Shown here one piece after another: positions 39,301-49,011 of a DNA stretch of 64,000 nucleotides. Within the stretch, counting starts at the first letter, position 1. The number at the start of each line of letters is the position of its first letter. Location of the stretch: positions 9,114,001-9,178,000 of the forward strand of contig NC_135157.1 of assembly GCF_050948215.1 (NCBI RefSeq), read 5' to 3'. A program made the translations under genes and the position numbers. The stretch is from Halictus rubicundus. Taxonomy: Eukaryota > Arthropoda > Insecta > Hymenoptera > Halictidae. The notes under the pieces were generated by a model. That model was not told the DNA's origin, did not search any database, and saw only the letters and a list, made by a program, of their open reading frames with translations.

Positions 39301-41400
39301 ATCGTAAAGAACGTTGTTTCCACACGGTAATGACAGTAGAACGGAAGCCAGGGTAACAGTTTCAGCAGCGTGGCAAGCGTTATCTAATGGCTCCTCGCGT
39401 CTCTCTTGGACGCGGCGCTTTCAGCATCGTCGAAGAGAAGCTATACAGCCGGTCACGTATTCACTCTTCCATTATAAAGTAACAGCTTCGATACCCTTTC
39501 CGCTGGCTGACTATAAAAGCTCTCGTACGTGGTGGATTTAGGGTGGCGGCCGAGTGCACAGCGACCCGGCGATGAACTCCGAATAAAAGCTGCAATGTTT
39601 CGAGTGCCCGAGGAATATGGAGCGTTTGTTTGAGCGGAGAACCGAAGCATACCGATCCGTCGGGGAAATTGCCAATCAGGATGTTCCGCGAGCTTTTTCG
39701 GACCCGTCGATATCTTCCGAATTATTTCGAAAGGAACCTGTTCGAAAAATTTCGATTTTTGTCACGATTTTGTTGGTGTGTCAACCCTTTACACATGCGA
39801 ATTTTTTAAAATATTAAAAATATGTTTCTTTAAAAATTTGATCATTTAAGAGAGACTTGGAACGATAGGAAAAATATGTGCTGATCTTTTGTAATAAATG
39901 CATTTTTCGTTATCCACTGCCATTTGATTTTAAAAGTTTCTTCGAAGGATTCAGAGACATTTAAAGAAATTTTCTGGAGTATTGTCTTTAGTCGAAACAT
40001 TGGCAACGATGCTTTCCAAGTTGGTAAACATATACTTTACTAACGATTCAGTTTCCTTTAAACTTGGCAGACGTCCTCGGTGGACATCTTTTTATTGTTC
40101 GAACTGGAATTGGGTCAGTATTTTCAAAACTGGATTTTTGTGAATTGGACAGGCTGCCAATTATTTCGTAAAAATAAAAACATTCCTTCCTATATCCTAC
40201 TTCTTTATCTTTTATTCAATTTTATTCGTTCTCTTTGAACTTCTCATTGTATTTTAGGAAACAGCTATCCAGAAAATAATTGATGTACTGATACATTATA
40301 TTTAGGTTATCGTAACAATCAATTAAGCCTCGAAGATGATTTAGAAGCGTTTAAAGAAGTCCTCAAACGTTTGCATAATTTTTCCGACGTTCGCAGTGCA
40401 CAATTAATTTGATATATCGTTTTCTAAATGACCACGTGGAATATTCTGTCCTTGCTTCTGGTATCTACTATGTCGTTTTAAATAAATTATCGGGTTGCAT
40501 ATTTCCACAACCGCACGGTATATTACATTTACAAATCGTATGTGTACTAGTCTTCTGCAAGTTATTAGTAGACTGCGGATTTGTATATGAATATTCATTT
40601 TCCTTAATAATTTTAGTGAGTTGGAAATAATAAAACAGTATCTCGTTTAATTTTTCAAATGTTTTTACTGTTTTGCATTTGATCTACTCATTTTTGTCAC
40701 AAGTGCATAAAATCCTATTTACCAGTAGCTGTAAAATTAAATAAGCAAAAAGAACTTAAATTCGACTTAATATTCTGAATCTGCACCGGTTTTACAAAAA
40801 TGCGAAAAAGACAGGGGGTAAGTATGTAAAGCAAGAAAAAATTCGCCGAGAGCTCCGAGCTAATCAATCGTTAAGGGACGAACGAGGATTCGCGATATCC
40901 TGATCGTCGAATCTGCACTAAAGTTAACTAGAACCCGGCGGAAGTTTATTCTAATTTAATACTCGGATGAAGGAAGTATGTTCCTCAGACAGTGTGACGT
41001 AAATGACGTCCTCTTACCAAATGGAACACCGGTGTTCCCCACTCTACAGTGGGATCCTTCCGAAACAACGTCCTCATTTTTAATGCAGAACTCCTAGGAA
41101 AATGTCCTTGCTTTGAAAGTAGACTCGTCGAGAACGCTATATAGTCGTCTTTGAGGAGAATTCGTCAGGAAAATGGCGACCCTTACTTTCAGATCCTTTG
41201 CATATCCTCCTGTCTCACTGATAGGTAATCTTTAATTTTTTCCCCCCGTTGAACAATTATCCTAAAAGTGAAAACACACTTAAAGAAATCTTGACTTTTC
41301 TGGAATAATTCATTCTCAGTTTTGTACTCCTAATAGCAAGAAAGTTTTTACAATATTTTTGTAAATGTTGAGTCAGTGGTATAAAAAAAATGAAATATAC
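36301..41400. other. Gene-free stretch
   Basis: A+T-rich DNA with only short ORFs, none with recognisable motifs. I see no RNA gene or repeat worth naming. Confidence 0.5.
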
Positions 41401-41715
41401 AGAGTTTCAGGCGTGGAGTTAGCATGTAAGTTAGCAAAGTTTAAGGAAGCAACAAGAATAGAATTGCAGAATTTCTGAAGTCAATTCATAATGCAAGTCA
41501 ATAAAGCTTAGAGAAGAAACAGAAATAGAATAGATACAGTTGGAATACAACTCGGTAAAGTTCAGGAGACAAAATAGAATTGCAGAGTTGCAGAGGTATA
41601 ATTAAAATTTAAACGAATAAATTTCAGAAGGGAATCGAAACTGTGTTTGTAGAATTATAGAAGTAAAAATAGAATGCGAATCAATAAAGATTAACAAAGA
41701 AGAAAGATAGAATTT
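41401..41715. repeat. Degenerate minisatellite, about 60-70-bp units
   Basis: Units contain AGAATTGCAGA.TT, a GTCAATAAAG or TCGGTAAAGTT block, and an AAGAA..AGAAATAGAAT stretch. Four to five copies can be followed by eye. Confidence 0.5.
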
Positions 41716-42785
41716 TTTAAATTGTATAACAATGTATGATGTTAGAAGATAGTCCACGTGAACCAGGAATGACCTCGACAAACTTCATCGTAGAAAATGA
41801 GTTTAACCGATCAACAATAGGTTTATATACAGTTATTTATCGTCTGCGCAGACCCTGCATCGTTCTATGTGTTTTACTTCATGAAAGCATGACGTAGAAG
41901 CACATTCTGCCTATCAATCTTCTTGTAATAGGTGTAGAATGTCAATGTTTGACTCTGTGGCCATCGATATGGACATATGTAATATTTCAGAGTGAATATT
42001 CGAGGAAATTATTAGTCATCGAATTAAATCGTTAACGTTCGATTAATTCGTCACAAAATAATACAACAATTCTGCCAAATCTTCACTAATTCTTCAAGGG
42101 CATCAAAATTTCATGGAGGGAAAACAATAAAATAAAAATTCGAAACCTTTCCCTGTATTCGATTCCAATAAATCAAAAATAAAATACGACAACAATAAAC
42201 AGCACAAATGTGACTGGTCTTCCAATTTTATGTCTTTATATCAACAATATATATGTGAACAGAAAATAGCGAACGCATCAAAACTTTTATCCAAACAGTT
42301 TAACAACTTGGTAATTTTTAAGCAATTCGAATTATTAAGGGGAGAAATAAATATCTATGCAACTTCCGTTGCGCGTAACTGATATAGACAATTTTTATTT
42401 TGCATAAATGTCCACGGACCAAATATAACTGTTCCACTTCACTCGTCGTTTTTTCGTGAAGCATGTTTATAAAAATATTAATATGATTAATGAATAGACT
42501 GCGGACTCTATGCACTTATAATAAGAATAGGTTGGTGGCATTTAAAACAGGAGAAAAATTCAGATAATTGAAGTATTGTTAAAAATTATTCAAGAGAGAA
42601 TGAAATGTGTATCTGGCTCCCATCTTATAATTTTTATTTCAGATAAAAATCCTCAGTCTATTAATCAGCTATCCCAGAGGATATCTCGCTTCTCTAAGAC
42701 TAAAAGAATATTCTCCTCTTCCCCGAGAACCCACGCAAAACATCCTCAACAGCCAACCAACCTTGACACCAACCTATCGATCATC

Positions 42786-42966
42786 CACGTGCTCCCGGTA
42801 CAGGTGGTGTCCGCCATAAATCACTCATCGAAGCCAAACACCTCAAACATCTAAAACGTTCCCCTTCCAGCTGACAACTATTTTCCATCCCCGATGAGCC
42901 GTAACCTTAGAACAACCTTCAAGCACTATATAAGCTAGCCTACTAGTCGATGAAAGCATGATCAGT
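42786..42966 (+). promoter_or_regulatory. Promoter of the small GVPG-linker secreted protein
   Basis: TATATAA lies at 42927-42933, and an Inr-like TCAGT at 42962-42966, 24 bases before the ATG at 42990. A CACGTG E-box is at 42786-42791. TATA-to-ATG distance is 63 bp, close to that of the four neighbouring secreted-protein genes. Confidence 0.6.
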
Positions 42967-42989
42967 CTCGCAGACCAATCATAGCGAAG

Positions 42990-43472
42990 ATGAAGTTCCT
43001 GTTGCTTGTAACGGTCGCCGGCTTGGCAGCGTTGGCTGACAGTGCCAGTCTTCCTGGAGTTCCTGGTCTTCCTGGAGTCCCTGGTCTTTCTGGAGTCCCT
43101 GGAGTCCCTGGTCTTCCTGGAGTTCCAGGTCTTCCAAATCTTCCCAGTGGCTTAGAAAGTCTCATGCACAACAACGAATTCATATCCAAATTCATCGACC
43201 TGGTCCAGAAGTATGGAGGACAAAATATACCGCACGTATCGAAGAGGGGCATCGAGGGATTGATCCAAGGTGGCAGCAATCTCTTCGGCCTTCCTCTAGG
43301 ACTTGCCAGCGACCTGCTTGCAGGAGGCAAAGTGGCGATGAATAACGTCGTAAGAAGGTCTATCCTCGATGAGACCCGCAAACTACAGAAGAGGGACGTT
43401 GTGATGGACCTGCTTAACATGCTGATTGGGAACTTTGAAGGCACTATGACTGGCATGGACATCGCCGGTTGA
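42990..43472 (+). CDS. Small secreted protein with GVPG-rich linker and basic cleavage sites
   Basis: A 160-residue protein in a single exon. Residues 1-18 form a signal peptide (MKFLLLVTVAGLAALADS). About residues 21-48 are a Gly-Val-Pro/Gly-Leu-Pro linker resembling elastin or collagen-like turns. The rest has KRG, RRS and KRD sites; between the first two, GIEGLIQGGSNLFG resembles the start of a unit of the large precursor at 49012. I therefore read it as a one-unit paralogue of that protein. No database family is recognised. It sits directly upstream of carboxylesterase E1 and has its own TATA box. Function is unknown; a secreted peptide or structural precursor is inferred. Confidence 0.85.
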   Translation: MKFLLLVTVAGLAALADSASLPGVPGLPGVPGLSGVPGVPGLPGVPGLPNLPSGLESLMHNNEFISKFIDLVQKYGGQNIPHVSKRGIEGLIQGGSNLFGLPLGLASDLLAGGKVAMNNVVRRSILDETRKLQKRDVVMDLLNMLIGNFEGTMTGMDIAG

Positions 43473-43593
43473 CATTTGGATACCGTTGATCACTTTGCTC
43501 ATATTCCGCGATGAAAAATTACACGGCTTTCTTTTCTGGAGTTTCTGCTCGGCGGAGATCTCTATTGTGATTTTCGATGATGTTGCACGCTCG

Positions 43594-43770
43594 AATAAAA
43601 TGAACCTACAATTTTTTGTTCTTGTTTGAAAGGCTATTCTCCTTTGAATAAAATGAACCTGTTTATCACAAGATTGTTGTCTTTTTAACATTGTTTTCCT
43701 TTGAATTAAACCTGTTTATCAGAAGATTTTCGGTCTTGTTTTTAACGTTGTTTTCCTTTGATGTAGATGA
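43594..43770 (+). repeat. 57-bp tandem repeat in the 3' UTR with repeated poly(A) signals
   Basis: CCTTTGAATAAAATGAACCT, CCTTTGAATTAAACCT and CCTTTGATG start at 43641, 43698 and 43755, exactly 57 bp apart. A less complete copy with AATAAA at 43594-43599 precedes them. AATAAA (two copies) then ATTAAA provide alternative cleavage signals after the stop at 43472. Confidence 0.75.
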
Positions 43771-44592
43771 TTAGGTGCTTCCTCAGATGCTTCGAATTAT
43801 GAACGGTGAAATAAAACGAATTTGTTTGGTGGACGTTTTTTACTCTGGCTGGTTCTCGAGCAGGTTCTTTGGGTGTTTGATGTTCAATCTTGAAGTTAAG
43901 GAATTATTAAAAGTTAAAATTGCTCAATATAAGATAATAATAGATCATGGCATTTTTATTTCATTTTTGCAAGTCGAAAGTTTTCCACTGAAGAAAGAGT
44001 ATTTTCTAGAAAATAATTTGTATAAATAGGAATTTGCATAAATATTAGCAATCTATTAACTACTGATTAATTACTAAGTTCATTCATTTATTATATTAAA
44101 TGATAAGATCACCATTTTTCTTACTTTTCCATTTTAAATGGTTTTATTTCTTCTTATGTCGATAATAAACACCATTAAATTCATCATGGAGCAAGTCTGC
44201 AATGCTGAATCCTGTACGAACGTATTCCAAAAAATTATTTAGCTCTACGTCCCACAGTTTTTCCATAATAAATTCCTAAAAATTTATAAAGTACATTAAA
44301 TTAATTTTTGATTTCTTCCAAACTGAAACAAGCTTTTATTAAAAAATGAGCTCTTTTATGATACCAACTTTATCTGGTTCTAACGCATCGACCTCCATTT
44401 TATAACAAGTGTCTTCCTGTTCTCTGCCAAGCAACGTATCCAAATTACATTGAAAATTATGAGTACCAAAATATTTTCGCATTATCCAATCATTATTATG
44501 AATCGATTGCGCATTCGAGAGACGTGACAGTACCGTCAACAAATTTCAATGCGCGTAAAGAGTATGTCAAAACATTTGATAAGAGTGTCCAG
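43771..44592. other. Intergenic DNA before esterase E1
   Basis: About 0.8 kb of A+T-rich DNA. Short ORFs on both strands resemble no family. No CACGTG box was found ahead of the E1 TATA element. Confidence 0.55.
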
Positions 44593-44600
44593 TATATAAA
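44593..44600 (+). promoter_or_regulatory. TATA box of esterase E1
   Basis: TATATAAA, 61 bp upstream of the ATG at 44654. Confidence 0.7.
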
Positions 44601-44653
44601 CGAAGCACCTTGAGAAATTTTTAGCAGGCAAGCGATTTACCCGTTGACTAATT

Positions 44654-47600
44654 ATGCTGAAGCATCGAGCAGGATTTGCTCTTTTATTGTTGCTGGGATT
44701 GAGTCAGTGTTTCGCTGTCGATCTTCCTCGAACTGACGTGATTTACACTAATAGCGGACCAGTGCGTGGCGTTGTTAAGAAAACGGCATGGAATTCGTTG
44801 GAGTATTCTGCATTTTTGGGGATCCCCTATGCGGAACCTCCTCTTGCAGATCTGAGGTTCAAGGTAATTGGATTCGTCTTAATTGAGCTAAATTAATTTT
44901 TTAAATCTCGACCAATAAACGTTGAGCCAGCAGAGAAGTTGAATGAAATTGAAGCAGCAGATTTTAATAGATAGGGGATACTATAGAATTCGTACAGCTT
45001 CATTTTTAATTTCTAATGGATTTTAATGGCTAAGCTGCGTAGAACTTTAATTTTAATTTCTAATGGATTTTAATGGCTAAGATGCATAGAGCTTCATTTT
45101 TAATTTGTAATGGACTTCAAGGATAAAAAGGAATGAAAATATTTTTCCAGCCTCCAGTTCCCAAAGCCCCATGGACAGAAGTGTTCGAAGCAGTTGAAGA
45201 AGGCAGTGTCTGCCCACAAATAGATTTTTTGGTGGTCCATTACATGGGCGTTGAGGATTGTTTATACCTAAACGTGTTCACTCGGGAGGTGAATATCATC
45301 TTTTGTTCATCTATGTTCAGTCGTCGATACAATTTAATTTTTAATATTAAAAAAATTATCTCAAATAGTTACCTAGGCAACGATCCAGGCAGTCTTCACG
45401 ATTAGGACGTCGACGTCGCAAGGTCTGTAGATATAGCAAAGATTAAAAGCAATTATTAACCAGTAAAATTTTCATGAAAATTCTATTGCACAAAGTTTGG
45501 ACGTGGAATGAAGCTGAAGCCAGTCATGGTGTGGATTTATGGGGGTGCGTACTCCTCTGGATACAGCAACACGACCTTGTACGGGCCTGATTTCTTCCTC
45601 GAAGAGGACGTTGTCTTCGTCAGCTTCAATTATCGCGTCGGTGTGCTGGGTAACTAAATTTATTTCTTAAAAAATAATGTGATGCCATCAGCAACCCCTG
45701 AGATGTGAAAATTGGAAATTTATTTTATCAATTTATTTACATTGATTTCCTTTATTCGTTTGCTTCATTCCACTATAAATAAAAATAGTACTGCTATTGC
45801 CATTAGGAGTGCAAAGTAATAAAATTTATTATACTTATTTTTGGTTCATGCTGTTGAGGCATGTTAATCAAAGTTTGTTTTAGTTACTGCTATTTTAACT
45901 TTCTTATACTTCGTGGATCTTGCAAAAATTTTATTTATTGGCTACAAGATGTACTTGCATTGTGTCACCTAAGCTGATGAAGCAGTAAAGGGGTTAATAA
46001 TAATTGTAAATTTTCAGGATTCTTGTCCCTGAGCCATCCAGACGCCCTAGGAAACGCAGGATTGAAGGATCAGCGCTTAGTTTTGCAATGGGTGCAGGAC
46101 AACATTGCTGCCTTCGGTGGCAATCCTAAACAAGTGACAATTTTCGGCGAAAGTGCAGGCGGCTCATCCGTAGGATTTCACATTTTGTCCGAGAAATCTA
46201 GAGGCACGTAAGACCGATAATATCGTTAGCTACATTAAGTTATTTCCGTCCTAAATCGACTGACATTTCAATAACTGTCTTAAATGTGGAGCATCGCATA
46301 ATGCGATGACATATCTGTTTCTAATTAGGGCTGTTCCATCGATCGATCAGTATGAGTGGAACACCTTTGTGTCAGTGGGCGTACCACACGCCTGCAAGTG
46401 CTTATCGCAGTGCTTTCGAGCTTGGTCGTCTTCTCAACGAAGCAGAACTCACGAAAACAGATTTGCTGCAGCAGCTTCGAGATACTCCTGCTGAGGCTCT
46501 GGTCACTTTGACGATGAAAGTCAACTTGGTAATTGCAATCAACCATGTTCGAACTTGTATGCTAATTTTCGTGCAGCGGCGAACGATAAGCAAAGCAGTA
46601 AAAAAATATTTATAAAGGATTTTGGTCATCTTTATGCGATCAATACTGTCAGAGAAAAGAAAGGAAGGAAAACTTTTTTTTAATAATTTTTATAGGCCGA
46701 GGCTAACGCATTGAAGCTTCTAAGTTAGTTTAATCTCCTGCTTCAAATTGTATCTACTAGTTTTGACCATAAATGCATAAAATCCGCGGTCTAGTGACAC
46801 TTTGCAACTTAAACATTTGCAGAATGCGTTGCCATTCCGGCCAACGATAGAGGACCCTGACGTTGCAACCGACGACAGTGCATTTCTAACTGAATGTCCC
46901 ATACGAAAATATCTGTCTGGAGATTTCACACCGCACCCCATGATGATGGGACGCACTCACGATGAGGCGTTGTTTTTCTTGGATGGTGAGTATCATGGTT
47001 GCAAACACTCGTCCTCAGTTGATTCATGGGTAGCTAGATCCGACGAAAAAACAAAATCAACTGGGGAAATATTTTATTACTACACTACAAATTTTGTAGT
47101 ATATACAAAATAGTACAAACACTAGAACATTTATACCTATTGTTATTGTATATGTATTACAAATGATTGATCTTGCATTCCTTGGAGTATTTCTTGGATA
47201 TAGTTCGGAAATTGTAATTAGTTTAATACATAATTAGATTTTTCGATGCTCTTGTTTGATAGAGTACGCTGGAAGTCCATCAAACCACGCAGTATCAATG
47301 GCAATGTGGATGAAACAAGTGACTGACATCGACGAGTCCGTAAACAATCAACTTGCTAATGTTCTATCGTTGGAGTTGGACCAAATTCCTCCGGAGTTTC
47401 TCAAGGAGGTTTTGGCTCTTCTGACGGACACCTTCTTCACAGCACCTATCGACGTAACGCAAAGAATCGTGTCAAACTGGAACCAGGAGTATCCTGTGTA
47501 TTATTACCGGCTCTCGTACGCGTCTAATCATAGCGTTCATTCCTTGGTGGGCCAAACTGTAAAAGGTAAGACATTCCCTTCATTTCTGTTTAAATGAAGA

Positions 47601-48152
47601 ATAGAAAACGCAACAAAAAGCGAATAAATTAAATTAACAACTAAAACAATTTTCACTACATTTAGGAGTTTTTGTAGGAGAATTTTGAATGACATCTTTG
47701 GTTTCAGGGACCAGTCACGTTGATGACATCGGTGACTTATTCAACGTGGTCGCAATGAACGTATCGACAGACCCGAAATATCCATTCAACATCTTCAGGA
47801 AGAAAATGGTTAGGTTGTGGACCAACTTTGCTAAACACGGGTAATAATAATGCAGAGTTTTTCAAAATAATTTTTGTTTGAAATTCTGGTGCAATGAATG
47901 TATGATTTTATTTTTACTAGAAATCCAACGCCGAGAGTATCAAACCCTGAAACCGACTTTGACGTGATTTGGACGGACAGTAAAGATGCAGGGGACCAAT
48001 TAGACATAAAAATGGAACCTGCCATGCAAGCTCGTTTAGTTAATCCTGTGACTGAGGCCTTCGAAGGAGTTTTGTCCGCTCAACTTCTGCTTCGAACCGC
48101 CTGCATCAATTTTCCGACAATTCCTTTCGGTATCAACAATTTGGGACCGTAA
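44654..48152 (+). CDS. Secreted carboxylesterase E1 (nine exons)
   Basis: Exons: 44654-44863, 45151-45288, 45496-45649, 46018-46203, 46329-46528, 46823-46985, 47263-47565, 47708-47840, 47921-48152; 572 residues, all phases consistent. Type-B carboxylesterase of the alpha/beta-hydrolase fold, hydrolysing carboxylic esters outside the cell. It has a signal peptide (MLKHRAGFALLLLLGLSQC), early motif FLGIPYAEPP, oxyanion-hole YGGAY, nucleophile Ser213 in GESAGG, Glu344 in HDEALFF and His455 in SHVDD. GESAG rather than GQSAG argues against a classical juvenile hormone esterase. No C-terminal GPI or membrane signal is seen. The exon 4 donor appears to be GC (AGAG|GCACGT); using the GT four bases on breaks the frame. 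An alternative is an inactive allele. AATAAA lies at 48419-48424. Confidence 0.9.
45000..45125. repeat. 47-bp tandem repeat in E1 intron 1
   Basis: TAATTTCTAATGGATTTTAA or its variant starts at 45007, 45054 and 45101, exactly 47 bp apart. The third copy is diverged and truncated before the exon 2 acceptor. Confidence 0.8.
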
Positions 48153-48842
48153 CGATTACATTTAATTACTATACTGCGGATTTTTATGGAAAATAAAAAT
48201 TGTATGCATCGATTTTGGGAAATATTAACCGTATTGAAATTAATTTTGTCTCTCAATAATTTTAATAGATATTCTGATATTTTCACTATTTTATGCTTCA
48301 TTTTACTTTTCTACGTATTTCTACGTCGTTGCTGAAGATGTAAAATCTATGTTATCATTTACAATGTGTGTATGATATATAATTTATGTTATTATTTAGA
48401 ATATGTACATAAAAGTAGAATAAAAATATGCAATTAATATAATACAAAAATCTGGTCTAGTGTACGATTTCACAGTCGTTGAAATTGCAAAGATACCTTC
48501 ATAGAAAATTATTCAACAAATTTCTAGATGAAAGTACACAATTTAAATTAATTGAATTTTATCATTTTTACAACCCATACCAGCCACTTGACTGTCTCAA
48601 TAAGTTTAGCGTTAAATATTTATTAAAACTACTTAAGTGAGTTTCCTAGTGTTCCCGCAAGTATTTTACAGCAACATTCACCTTGAACAAAAGCTGCCTC
48701 AGACCTGGCCACAATCATTCTAACACCCATCGTCCAGCAGGCCCGTGTCTTCGAGCAAACATCAACCACTTGTCGCAGCTTTAATTAATCACCATTTGCC
48801 AAAACACGATAAATATCGTCTAAAACGTGGTTAACAAACCCA
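48153..48842. other. Intergenic DNA between E1 and the peptide precursor
   Basis: A+T-rich, holding the E1 poly(A) signal at 48419-48424. Nothing else recognisable. Confidence 0.55.
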
Positions 48843-48956
48843 CACGTGTCACCAATGAAATACTGACGTTACACTATTCTAACTAACAATTATACACCCA
48901 ATATATCTATTCCCATTGTCTTACGAGCTTGCATCAACACTAATTCGCTATATAAA
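48843..48956 (+). promoter_or_regulatory. Promoter of the multi-peptide precursor
   Basis: CACGTG E-box at 48843-48848 and TATATAAA at 48949-48956, continuing as CCAGGCTAC. The 13-base word TATATAAACCAGG is repeated exactly in the E2 promoter. The ATG is 63 bp after the TATA start. Confidence 0.65.
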
Positions 48957-49011
48957 CCAGGCTACAAGCATACTCAAGCACATTTCAACTTTGCCCATCC
49001 ACCAAGCGAAG

